Assembly: GCF_016745235.1 (NCBI RefSeq)
Contig: NZ_JAELVM010000001.1
Location: forward strand, 2,245,856 to 2,309,855
DNA length: 64,000 bases
Origin: Chryseobacterium endalhagicum
GTDB lineage: Bacteria > Bacteroidota > Bacteroidia > Flavobacteriales > Weeksellaceae
Direction: 5' to 3'
Shown: one piece after another, positions 17,286 through 25,294 of the stretch
Layout of the letters: every line of letters starts with the position of its first letter
How positions within the stretch are numbered: position 1 is the stretch's first letter
Made by a program: the position numbers and the translations under genes
The notes under the pieces: model-generated
The model's input: only the letters and a program-made list of their open reading frames with translations
Told to the model about the DNA's origin: nothing
Database searches by the model: none

Positions 17286-17312
17286 AATCTGTGTAATCTG
17301 CAAAATCTGTGG
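17286..17312. repeat. Three 9-base AATCTGNNN units
   Basis: Three consecutive units start with AATCTG and differ in the last three bases. The same unit occurs in inverted arrays at 54219-54288. No inverted partner is seen here. Confidence 0.6.
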
Positions 17313-17431
17313 GAGTATTAAACCTACTTTTTTGTTGGAAAACGCAATGGCGCAAAGGAATTTTTATTGCGGATATTTTTTAAGGCGCGAGAAAATCAAA
17401 GATTTTCAGCAAAGATAATGGTAATGATGAT

Positions 17432-17464
17432 GAGATTGCTTCGTCGCTTCGCTCCTCGCAATGA
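17432..17464. repeat. Hairpin-forming short interspersed repeat
   Basis: GAGATTGCTTCGTCG, then CTTCG, then CTCCTCGCAATGAC form an imperfect hairpin. Closely similar GC-richer units are scattered between genes of many bacteria. Here it stands out from the A/T-rich surroundings. Confidence 0.5.
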
Positions 17465-17572
17465 CTGTGGTAATCAATTTTATCGGAGATAAAATCTTAG
17501 CGCCTTAAAACATTCGGATTGGAAAAAATTGCGTCTTTGCGAAAAACCAACAAAAGAATTACAAATTCAATA

Positions 17573-17608
17573 CAAATAAAAAACGTATGCCGGAATGACA
17601 TACGTTTT
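17573..17608 (-). terminator. Intrinsic terminator of the RND efflux operon
   Basis: On the minus strand a 10-bp stem (AAAACGTATG) with a 9-base loop is followed by TTTTTTATTT, 24 bases after the stop codon of the outer-membrane factor gene. Confidence 0.8.
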
Positions 17609-17632
17609 ATACTGTTTAAAGGTTGAAAACAA

Positions 17633-19048
17633 TTATTTCCATCCCCCGCCAAGAGCCTGATAAAGCTCTACAGCAGCTTTCATTTTATTGTATTCTGCAT
17701 TAGAAATATTCAGTTCTGCATTCAGTGAATTCACACTTGCATTCAATACTTCAAGGTAGTTGGCCATACCATAATTAACCAGTTCCTGAGAATAATCAAC
17801 CGATTTTTTGTAGGCATCCAGTTCTTTCTGCTTCAATTCAATAAAGGAATCCTGTACAGAAAATACCCTGATTGCATCCGAAACTTCTTTTCCGGCTGTC
17901 AAAACTGTTTTTCTAAAATTCAGATAAGCCGTTTCCTGATTGGCAAGACTTACGTCATAGTTGGTCTTGATCTGTCTTTTATTTAAAATCGGTTGTGCAA
18001 GACCTGCCACCACGTTCGCGAACAGTGAATTTACACTGAAAAGATGATCCAGATCCACCGATTGCAATCCACCGCTGCCGGTTAATTTTAAAGTAGGATA
18101 AAACTGAGCCTTTGCTGCATTGGTCAATTCAAAAGCATTCATTAGATTATACTCCGCTCTCATCACATCCGGACGGTTGGATAATAGTTGGGCAGGATAC
18201 CCCAATTTCAGATCAATTGGAAGATTTTGGCTTTCCAGAGTAGATCTTTCGATGGAGTGAGAAGATTCTCCCATCAGAAGACTCATGGTGTTCTCAAGCA
18301 GCTGGATCTGTGTATCAATATCAATCAGCAGGGATTTGGCATTGAAAACAAGGGCTTCACTCTGCTGTACGGCTACTTCCGTAAGGTTTCCGGAAGCTTT
18401 TAATGCTTTTGTGGTTTCCAGGTTTCTTTCTCTTACCGCGATGGTTTCACTGATGATCCTTTTTTGGGAATCAAAAGTAAGAAGCTGATAATATGCTGAT
18501 GCAATAGAACCTATCAGGTCACTTTTAACCGCTTTATGAGCTGCAACAGTTCCTAAATAAGTCGCCAGCTGTGCCTTTTCCTGAGATTTCAGTTTTCCCC
18601 AAAGATCGGCCTCCCATCCGATACTTGCCGTAATATCAAACTGGTTGACATATCTTCTTTCCCCAATGATCTGCCCAAACTGGGTATTGATAGACTGGGT
18701 CTGGAAAGTATAGTTCGGTCCTATGGAAAGCGTCGGCTGATAGGCAGCTTTGCTCTGTTTCAGATAAGCCTCAGCAGAACCAATGCTCTGCAATGCGATT
18801 CTGATATCAAGGTTGTTTTCTAAAGCCTTTGAAATATGTCCCTGCAATACCGGATCTGTAAAAATCTCTTTCCAGGAAACCGTTCCGATGCTTACACTGT
18901 CTGAGGGAAGCATATCGGTACGGAAAAGCTTTTCGTCCACAACATTTTTCGGTCTTTCATATTCTTTTCTGGCCATACAGGATGCAATGGCTCCCAATAC
19001 GAAAGCTGAAAACGTGATTCCTTTTATGATGTTTATTAAACTCTTCAT
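17633..19048 (-). CDS. TolC-like outer-membrane efflux lipoprotein (NodT family)
   Basis: The 471-residue protein is the outer-membrane exit duct of an RND pump. A lipoprotein signal ends at Cys24 (GAIASC). Two outer-membrane-factor repeats follow, each a long helical hairpin; the ends of the beta segments are visible at QPTLSIGPNYTFQT and FYPTLKLTGSGGLQ. The phrase LLSNRPDVMRAEYNLMNA is a NodT/OprM family hallmark. It is the last gene of the operon, 95 bases after the pump gene. That gap is filled by inverted heptamer arrays. Confidence 0.93.
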   Translation of the reverse strand: MKSLINIIKGITFSAFVLGAIASCMARKEYERPKNVVDEKLFRTDMLPSDSVSIGTVSWKEIFTDPVLQGHISKALENNLDIRIALQSIGSAEAYLKQSKAAYQPTLSIGPNYTFQTQSINTQFGQIIGERRYVNQFDITASIGWEADLWGKLKSQEKAQLATYLGTVAAHKAVKSDLIGSIASAYYQLLTFDSQKRIISETIAVRERNLETTKALKASGNLTEVAVQQSEALVFNAKSLLIDIDTQIQLLENTMSLLMGESSHSIERSTLESQNLPIDLKLGYPAQLLSNRPDVMRAEYNLMNAFELTNAAKAQFYPTLKLTGSGGLQSVDLDHLFSVNSLFANVVAGLAQPILNKRQIKTNYDVSLANQETAYLNFRKTVLTAGKEVSDAIRVFSVQDSFIELKQKELDAYKKSVDYSQELVNYGMANYLEVLNASVNSLNAELNISNAEYNKMKAAVELYQALGGGWK

Positions 19049-19055
19049 TATAAAA

Positions 19056-19139
19056 AATTAGAAATTAGATGTTAGAGGCTAGAAGCTAGACATGATCTTA
19101 GAACTAATTTCTAATATCTAGCTTCTAACTTCTCTAATT
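19056..19139. repeat. Paired inverted heptamer arrays between pump and duct genes
   Basis: Five in-phase heptamers of the form NNYTAGA run from 19056 to 19090. After a 12-base spacer their reverse complements (TCTANNN form) run from 19103 to 19139, with one 2-base slip. In the operon transcript the two arrays can pair to form a hairpin filling the whole gap between the RND pump and outer-membrane factor genes. The units are of the same kind as those around 47.4 and 58.6 kb, but no ORF lies between the arms. Confidence 0.8.
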
Positions 19140-19143
19140 AATT

Positions 19144-22100
19144 TTATTCTGCTAAATTGATATCTTCTTTTTTGAGAGGTTTGATTTTTTCCTGCAGTGT
19201 TTCAAAGATCACATACAGGACAGGAATTACAAATAATCCTAAAATAGTTCCTATCAAAAGTCCGATTGCTGCACCGGTTGCAATGGATCTGTTACCTACC
19301 GCTCCAATTCCGCTTGCAAGAACCAACGGTAATAAACCGAAGATAAAGGCAAATGAAGTCATCAGGATTGGTCTTACCCTGGCTTTAGCCGCATTGATGG
19401 CTGACATGACAATCGTTTCACCATGATGTCTTCTCTGGACGGCAAATTCGACGATAAGGATGGCGTTTTTCGCCAATAGTCCCACAAGCATGATCAGGGC
19501 AATCTGGAAATAAATGTTATTCTCCAAGCCCATGATCTTCTGGCCAAAGTAAGCTCCCATTACCCCAAGAGGAAGGGAAATAACAACGATCAGCGGAAGG
19601 ATATAACTTTCATACTGGGCAGAAAGGATAAAGTACACGAAAATCAAACTTAATCCAAAGATCAGAAGGGTCTGAGATCCTGAATTCAATTCTTCTCTGG
19701 TCAATCCGGTAAATTCTACCGCGTAATTCTGATTCAGGGTTTCGCTTGCCACCTGCTGTACAGCGGTAATGGCATCCCCGGAACTGTATCCGGCAGAGTT
19801 AGCTCCTGTCACTTTCACTGAAGTAAATAGGTTATAACGGCTTACCGATTGCGGCCCATATGCTTTTGTTAAGGTTACGAACTGTGAGATCGGAGACATA
19901 ACGCCTGAACCTGTTCTTACATAAAGCTCATTCAGGTTTTCAATATTCTTTCTGTTTTCAGGAAGTGCCTGAACCATTACCCTGAATTGCTTCCCGTATT
20001 TGGTAAAGTCAGCGGTATACACTCCTCCGATATAGCCCTGCATGGTAGCAAGGATGTCACTTACAGATACCCCAAGCTGCTTAGTCAGAGGAACATTGAT
20101 TTCCATCTGATACTGAGGATATTTTGTATTGAATGAAGTTTGTGCAAATTCAATTTCCGGTCTTTCCATCAGTTTTCCGATGAATTCATTGGTCTTATTA
20201 TCGAGATCTGCATATTCTCCCCCTGATTTATCCAGCAATACCATTTCAAAACCGGCACTGTTACCAAATCCAGGTACACTCGGCGGCTGGAAGAATACTA
20301 CTTTGGCATCCGGAACAGATCCTACAATTCCAAATAATTTTTTGGTGATATCTTCAGAAGTCTGGCCGTCTTTTTTTCTTTCATCGAATGGTTTAAGTTT
20401 AACGAAGGCAAGACCGTTATTACTTCCGTTTCCTGATAAGAATCCTCTCCCGGTGGAAATCGTTACGTTCTGTACGCCCGGAACCTTCATTGCTTTGGCC
20501 TGAAGTGTTTTCAGCGCGTTATAGGTTCTTTCCATAGAAGCTCCCGGAGGAAGCTGAACATCTGTAAAGATAATTCCTCTGTCTTCGGTAGGTACAAAAC
20601 CTTTCTTCATGCTGCTGCTTGCCCAGAATAAGATACCTCCGGTAACCGCAAAAATAATAAGGGTAACCCATTTATGTCTTAAAAGAAATACGAATCCTCT
20701 TCCGTAACGCTCAGTTGTTGTTTTAAAAGCAATATTAAACTTATAGAAAAACTTCTGTAACAGATTTAAATTCTTATACTCTGCATGGTGTTCTGCGTGA
20801 GGTTTCAGGAATAATGAACATAAAACCGGACTCAGCGTTAATGCATTAATAGCAGAAATAATGATCGCAATAATCAATGTGATCCCAAACTGCTGATAGA
20901 AAACCCCTGTAGGTCCCGTGATGAACGTCACCGGAATAAATACGGCTGCCATTACCAAAGTAATAGAAATAATAGCACCTGTAATCTCATCCATGGCTTC
21001 TACCGTTGCCTTTTTAGCATCTGAAATCCCGTGTTCCATCTTCGCGTGAACGGCCTCGACGACGACAATCGCGTCATCCACCACAATACCGATCGCGAGT
21101 ACCAAAGCAAAGAGGGTTAAGAGGTTTAATGAATATCCGAAGAGATTCAGGAAGAAGAATGCTCCCACAATAGATACCGGAACTGCAATAGCGGGAATCA
21201 GGGTGGATCTGAAATCCTGAAGGAAAATATACACCACGATAAATACAAGGATAAAGGCTTCAATCAGGGTATGAACTACCTTTTCAATGGAAGCTTCAAG
21301 GAACTCGTTTGTATCGAAGTTAAAGGTATATTTGATTCCTTTCGGAAAAGTACCTTCTGCAGATTTCAGGTATTCTTTGATATTTTTAATGATCTCCTGA
21401 GCATTGGATCCCGGAGTCTGGAAGATCCCCATACTGATGGAAGGATTGTTTCCGTTCTCCCCGACTCCACTGTAAGACTGGCCTGCAAGTTCTACTTTAG
21501 CCACATCTTTCAGCATCAGGTTTTGTCCTTCGCCCAGAGATTTAATGATGATATTATCGTATTGTTCTTTGTCGTTGAATTTACCAACATATTTGATGAT
21601 ATATTCAAAAGAACTTCCGCTGTTTTGTCCGATAGAACCCGCAGCAGCTTCTCTACTCTGCTCGTTGATGGCATTGGTAACATCTGTAGGTGTCACGCTG
21701 TATGCCGCCATTTTAGCAGGATCAAGCCAGATTCTCATGGAATAGTTTTTACCACCGAAAACGTTGGCATCCCCTACACCATTGATCCTTTTAAGGTTTG
21801 GAATAATATTGATATTCAAAAAGTTCTGAAGGTATACATCATCCAGATCCTTGTTTTCGGAGTAGAAAGACATATACATCAGGGCACTGGTCTGCTGTTT
21901 CTGCGTTACAACCCCTGAACGTGTAACTTCGGAAGGCAGAAGCGGTGTAGCTCTTGCCACACGGTTCTGTACGTTTACTGAAGCGATATCCGGATCTATT
22001 CCCTGTTTGAAGAAAACCTGGATTTGAGCAGAACCGTCGTTTCCGGCACTGGAAGTAATGTAGTCCATTCCTTCCACCCCGTTGATCTGTTCTTCCAGAG

Positions 22101-22290
22101 GTACTACTACACTTTTCATCACCGTCTCAGCATTGGCTCCCGTATAGTTGGCAGAGACACTTACCGTGGGTGGCGCAATATCCGGATACTGCGTAACCGG
22201 CAGCGAGATAAGTCCTAAAACACCGAGAATAACAATTAAAATTGATATTACGGTGGATAAAACCGGTCTGTTAATAAAATTTTTAATCAT
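19144..22290 (-). CDS. RND multidrug efflux permease (HAE1 family)
   Basis: At 1048 residues this is a full-length AcrB/MexB-type proton-driven pump of the inner membrane. It shows the N-terminal helix and FINRPVLSTVISILIVILG start, the porter domain opening QYPDIAPPTVSVSANYTGA, and the TM4 proton-relay pair in LAIGIVVDDAIVVVEAV. Lys in LLAKNAILIVEFA is the TM10 partner. The two halves repeat as expected. It lies 3 bases after the adaptor gene and before the outer-membrane factor, completing a tripartite pump. Substrates are not predictable, but drugs, dyes or detergents are likely. Confidence 0.96.
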   Translation of the reverse strand: MIKNFINRPVLSTVISILIVILGVLGLISLPVTQYPDIAPPTVSVSANYTGANAETVMKSVVVPLEEQINGVEGMDYITSSAGNDGSAQIQVFFKQGIDPDIASVNVQNRVARATPLLPSEVTRSGVVTQKQQTSALMYMSFYSENKDLDDVYLQNFLNINIIPNLKRINGVGDANVFGGKNYSMRIWLDPAKMAAYSVTPTDVTNAINEQSREAAAGSIGQNSGSSFEYIIKYVGKFNDKEQYDNIIIKSLGEGQNLMLKDVAKVELAGQSYSGVGENGNNPSISMGIFQTPGSNAQEIIKNIKEYLKSAEGTFPKGIKYTFNFDTNEFLEASIEKVVHTLIEAFILVFIVVYIFLQDFRSTLIPAIAVPVSIVGAFFFLNLFGYSLNLLTLFALVLAIGIVVDDAIVVVEAVHAKMEHGISDAKKATVEAMDEITGAIISITLVMAAVFIPVTFITGPTGVFYQQFGITLIIAIIISAINALTLSPVLCSLFLKPHAEHHAEYKNLNLLQKFFYKFNIAFKTTTERYGRGFVFLLRHKWVTLIIFAVTGGILFWASSSMKKGFVPTEDRGIIFTDVQLPPGASMERTYNALKTLQAKAMKVPGVQNVTISTGRGFLSGNGSNNGLAFVKLKPFDERKKDGQTSEDITKKLFGIVGSVPDAKVVFFQPPSVPGFGNSAGFEMVLLDKSGGEYADLDNKTNEFIGKLMERPEIEFAQTSFNTKYPQYQMEINVPLTKQLGVSVSDILATMQGYIGGVYTADFTKYGKQFRVMVQALPENRKNIENLNELYVRTGSGVMSPISQFVTLTKAYGPQSVSRYNLFTSVKVTGANSAGYSSGDAITAVQQVASETLNQNYAVEFTGLTREELNSGSQTLLIFGLSLIFVYFILSAQYESYILPLIVVISLPLGVMGAYFGQKIMGLENNIYFQIALIMLVGLLAKNAILIVEFAVQRRHHGETIVMSAINAAKARVRPILMTSFAFIFGLLPLVLASGIGAVGNRSIATGAAIGLLIGTILGLFVIPVLYVIFETLQEKIKPLKKEDINLAE

Positions 22291-22293
22291 TTT

Positions 22294-23481
22294 TTAGAAT
22301 TTCGGTTTTATTGATTGAACAAGGCTATCCATTTTAATAGGTTTCTTCTTAATGGCAGTTCCTGGTTTTAATCCTCCAATACCTGCTGCAACAATGACTT
22401 CTCCTTTGTTTACCCCAGATTTTATAAGCGCAAGATTATCTATTCTGTCGATCACATTGACTACGACATTTCTTGCTGTATCTCCTTTGTCTACTTTATA
22501 AACGTAAACGATTCCCTGCTGCTCGTAAGTTGCACTTTCCGGTACAACAAGAACATTGTCATACTGCTGCGGGAATCTTATGGTTCCGCTGTTTCCGTTG
22601 CTCAATAATTTTTGGGCATTGGTAAAGGCTACTCTGAACTGGATGGTTCCAGTTGTAGGATCAATCTGGCCGGTAATGGCTTCAATTCTTCCTTTTTCAG
22701 GATAAAGGCTTCCGTTGGCTAACTGAAGGTCTACCATAGGAAGATTCTTGATCTTTTCAGGCATGGATGAGCCCGGAGATTTTTCAAGGAAATCAAAATA
22801 TTCTTTTTCATTCATTGAGAAGTACGCGAAAATTTCAGAGGTGTCTGAAATGGTCGTTAACGGAGTCTGATCGGTAGGTCCTACCAAACTTCCCACTTTC
22901 AACGGAAGTCTTCCGATTACTCCGGAAATAGGCGCACGGATAACAGAATATTCAATATTAGCTTCTACTCCTTTGTAATTGGCCACAGCCTGTTTTTTGG
23001 CTGCATGAGCTTGCTGTAACTGAGCCTGAGCCTGAGCTAAATTAGCCTGAGCCGTCTGAAGCTGCACATTGCTGATGATATTTTTCTGAACCAGAGGTTT
23101 CAGTTTATTCACTTCTACCTGTGCTGCATTTACAGAAGCCTGCGTTGCTGCGATAGTAGATTCTGCGGCACCGATTCCAGCTTTTGAGGCTGCGGCATTT
23201 TCAGAAAGGATATTGGTTTCGAGACGGAACAAAGGCTGTCCTTTGGTCACATACTGTCCTTCATCCACCAATAACTGAGTAATATATCCCTGTATTTTTG
23301 CGCGGACATCATTATTCACCCTTCCTTGTATGGTAGCCGGAAAGGTTTGATAGCCCACTATATTTTTCGACTCCACGGAAACCACAGGAAAAGGTTTTGG
23401 ACCATCCTGTTTTGGAGCTTCTTTTTTGCAGGCTGTCAGTGAAAACGCTGCAATAGAAAGTATAACTAGCTTATTATTCAT
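22294..23481 (-). CDS. RND efflux periplasmic adaptor (membrane fusion protein)
   Basis: The 395-residue lipoprotein (lipid Cys18 in SLTAC) links pump and outer-membrane duct. The layout is a lipoyl half (VNNDVRAKIQGYITQLLVDEG), a long Ala/Gln-rich helical hairpin (about residues 95-165), the second lipoyl half (YSVIRAPISGVIGRLPLKVG), then beta-barrel and membrane-proximal domains. A run of Q and A (ANLAQAQAQLQQAHAAKKQA) marks the hairpin. It starts one base after the stop codon of the regulator gene, so expression is probably coupled. Confidence 0.94.
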   Translation of the reverse strand: MNNKLVILSIAAFSLTACKKEAPKQDGPKPFPVVSVESKNIVGYQTFPATIQGRVNNDVRAKIQGYITQLLVDEGQYVTKGQPLFRLETNILSENAAASKAGIGAAESTIAATQASVNAAQVEVNKLKPLVQKNIISNVQLQTAQANLAQAQAQLQQAHAAKKQAVANYKGVEANIEYSVIRAPISGVIGRLPLKVGSLVGPTDQTPLTTISDTSEIFAYFSMNEKEYFDFLEKSPGSSMPEKIKNLPMVDLQLANGSLYPEKGRIEAITGQIDPTTGTIQFRVAFTNAQKLLSNGNSGTIRFPQQYDNVLVVPESATYEQQGIVYVYKVDKGDTARNVVVNVIDRIDNLALIKSGVNKGEVIVAAGIGGLKPGTAIKKKPIKMDSLVQSIKPKF

Positions 23482-23482
23482 T

Positions 23483-23941
23483 TTATAGTTTATTAATAGA
23501 TTCCTGAATATTTTGTATATTTTTATTTAAAATTGCCTTGTAAACTTCTAATCTTTCATTGTAATCATCTTCTTTATTTTTTTTAAAATTGTTTAAATCA
23601 TCCAGCAGCTTTATTTCGTCCTGAAGTTTCTGGACAATTTTTTCGAGCCGGATTTTCTTGTATTCATCGTTGATAAAAAAATACCGTTTCCGCTCATCCA
23701 TTTTGTTATGGTCTACAATAAGTTCTGCATTCAGCAATAGTGAAATACTTGTGGAAACAGAGCTTTTGCTCGCAGAAAGAACTTCCACAAATTCGTCAAA
23801 GGCAATTCCTACTTTCTCACAATCGAAAAGAAGGTAGGAATAAATTTTTGAGGCTAAAGGCGGTAGGTTGAAAACGGTGCCATAAAACTTTACGGCATCT
23901 TGAAAAATTTTTTCATCAATTTCTATACTTTTATGCATCAT
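23483..23941 (-). CDS. GbsR/MarR-type regulator of the efflux operon
   Basis: The 152-residue protein has a winged helix-turn-helix of the GbsR type. The phrase LPPLASKIYSYLLFDCEKVG lies near residue 25, the recognition segment is LSASKSSVSTSISLLLNAEL and the wing is DERKRYFFI. A charged C-terminal coiled-coil follows and probably dimerises. It is the first gene of the operon, with a palindrome just upstream of the -7 box, consistent with self-control of the pump. Two ATG codons in a row (23941, 23938) are possible starts. Confidence 0.9.
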   Translation of the reverse strand: MMHKSIEIDEKIFQDAVKFYGTVFNLPPLASKIYSYLLFDCEKVGIAFDEFVEVLSASKSSVSTSISLLLNAELIVDHNKMDERKRYFFINDEYKKIRLEKIVQKLQDEIKLLDDLNNFKKNKEDDYNERLEVYKAILNKNIQNIQESINKL

Positions 23942-23954
23942 ATAAAAATTTTGA

Positions 23955-23990
23955 CAAAAGTAGAAATTAGTTCAGAACTAAACGAACAAA
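23955..23990 (-). promoter_or_regulatory. Efflux operon promoter with palindromic operator
   Basis: On the minus strand a TACTTTTG -7 box lies at 23955-23962, with a TTTG at 23987-23990 (24 bases apart, slightly long). Directly upstream of the -7 box is a perfect 7+1+7 palindrome, TTAGTTC A GAACTAA (23967-23981), the probable site for the GbsR-type regulator. The leader before the start codon is very short. Confidence 0.7.
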
Positions 23991-24055
23991 ACACGATAGA
24001 GTTTATAAATACAACTTCTTTTAAAAATTCAATGGAAATTGATTTAACTTTTTGA

Positions 24056-24568
24056 TCAAATTATAATCTTCTCATAGGCCTTTCGCATTCCGTCTGCCAA
24101 AAGTACTTCACCACAGTAGGAATAACCTTTGCTTTCAAGGATTTTCAGCATGGCAATATTATCGTAATTGGTATCTACTTTTATACTTTGAATTCCGTGG
24201 GATCTTGTAAAATCTTCAATATGGTCAAAAAGTTTTTTCACCATTCCCTGTCCTGCAAATTTCCCGTCTACGGCTACTCTGTGAACCACTACAAATTCTC
24301 CGTCACTCAACCATGCTCCTTCAATTGTGCTGTACGCCGGCTCGTCGTTTAAGATCAATGCTGCATATACGGCGATTTCTTTATCTACCGTTAGAACATA
24401 CGCAAAGCCTTTTGCAATATCACTTTCCACGGTTCCTATGTTGGGATAGCCGTTCTGCCACTGGGTGCTTCCGTCCTGTTTTCTTCTTTCAATGGATTGC
24501 TGGATGATTTCCCAAATTACATCCCTGTCTTCAATTTCTGCTTTTCTTAGTTTGGTCTCTGAATTCAT
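24056..24568 (-). CDS. GNAT-family N-acetyltransferase
   Basis: The 170-residue product has the GNAT core: IWEIIQQSIERRKQDGSTQW at the N-terminal helix, VVHRVAVDGKFAGQGMVKKL as strand 4 plus the acetyl-CoA pyrophosphate loop (Q/K-x-x-G-x-G/A form, here KFAGQGM), and SIKVDTNYDNIAMLKILESKGY near the end. It sits alone, downstream of the efflux operon's promoter region on the same strand but separated by a different unit. The acceptor is unknown. Confidence 0.88.
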   Translation of the reverse strand: MNSETKLRKAEIEDRDVIWEIIQQSIERRKQDGSTQWQNGYPNIGTVESDIAKGFAYVLTVDKEIAVYAALILNDEPAYSTIEGAWLSDGEFVVVHRVAVDGKFAGQGMVKKLFDHIEDFTRSHGIQSIKVDTNYDNIAMLKILESKGYSYCGEVLLADGMRKAYEKIII

Positions 24569-24597
24569 TGTTGATTGAGTTGATTGTTTATGTAGTG

Positions 24598-24904
24598 AGA
24601 TTTAAAGATTTAAGAATTTAAAAGATTTAAAAATTTTGGATTCCGGTATTTTAGTATTTTAAATTTTGGCTGAAGCCAGTGACCTGTTTTTTATTTTCAG
24701 ACGGGCTAAAGTCCGCCTCTATTGAATATTTTATCCCACAAAATATAAGGCTGTAATTTTTTAATTCTTTAACCTTGTATTTTAAATCCGGATCAAGGCG
24801 GCGGGCTAAAGCCCGCCTTTATTGAATATAATAGAGGTCCAAAAGACGACAGGTCTTCCTTTCCCTAATCATTAAATCTTTTAAATTCTTAAATCTTTAA
24901 ATCT
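24598..24904. repeat. 33-bp perfect inverted repeat bracketing 241 bases
   Basis: The 33 bases at 24598-24630 recur exactly as the reverse complement at 24872-24904. Each arm is made of about 8-base TTTAARRA-like units. The interior holds no ORF but carries two GGGCTAAAGYCC palindromes. The structure is MITE-like in outline but has no visible target duplication. It accounts for most of the gene-free interval 24569-25001. Confidence 0.7.
24701..24831. repeat. Two REP-like palindromic units
   Basis: ACGGGCTAAAGTCCGCCT (24701-24718) and GCGGGCTAAAGCCCGCCT (24801-24818) are near-identical hairpins. Each is followed by YTATTGAATAT, giving a direct repeat of about 30 bases at a 100-base spacing. 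Both are much richer in G/C than the surroundings. Confidence 0.65.
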
Positions 24905-24930
24905 TTAAATTTAAATTATCATTATTTGAA

Positions 24931-24968
24931 TCAAAAAACCGAAAACTAATTAAAATTAATTTTCGGTT
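24931..24968 (-). terminator. Intrinsic terminator of the lysine-catabolism/DUF2007 unit
   Basis: On the minus strand a 15-bp stem with one mismatch (AACCGAAAATTAATT paired across 2 bases) ends in TTTTTTG, 33 bases after the DUF2007 gene. Confidence 0.8.
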
Positions 24969-25001
24969 CGAAGTAGTAAAATTTAAAATTATGAAATTGT
25001 T

Positions 25002-25232
25002 TTATTGATTTTCACTTTGCTGAAGATAAGCATCTATAATTGTAAATGCATTCTTCTCGTCTTCAAGATCTACCATTATTTTTAGCGATGTTGCAGTAGG
25101 CGTTGTCGTAAAGGTAAGGTAGCTGTTTTCGACGCTGTTTGTAATTTGTGCATCATCCAATTTAGACTTTATTAACTGGATTTCTGAAGGCTTATCACTT
25201 TCAAAAACCGATACTCTTGTACTTCTTTCCAT
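25002..25232 (-). CDS. DUF2007-family putative signal-transducing protein
   Basis: The 76-residue cytosolic protein matches the small DUF2007 layout: VSVFESDKPSEIQLIKSKLD followed by AQITNSVENSYLTF and a C-terminal strand-helix KIMVDLEDEKNAFTIIDAYL. Such proteins have a ferredoxin-like or GlnB-like shape and unknown function. It lies 62 bases downstream of lat on the same strand and before a terminator, so it is probably co-transcribed with lysine catabolism; a functional link is not established. Confidence 0.82.
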   Translation of the reverse strand: MERSTRVSVFESDKPSEIQLIKSKLDDAQITNSVENSYLTFTTTPTATSLKIMVDLEDEKNAFTIIDAYLQQSENQ

Positions 25233-25294
25233 ATTCTATATCGTTTGAGTATCTAAATGTACAATGTTTTTTTGAAAATTACAAATCTTTGGTT

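Noticed and set aside
21271..21918. 215-codon plus-strand ORF inside the RND pump gene
   Set aside because: Long antisense frames are expected opposite strongly biased genes, and the RND protein is certain.
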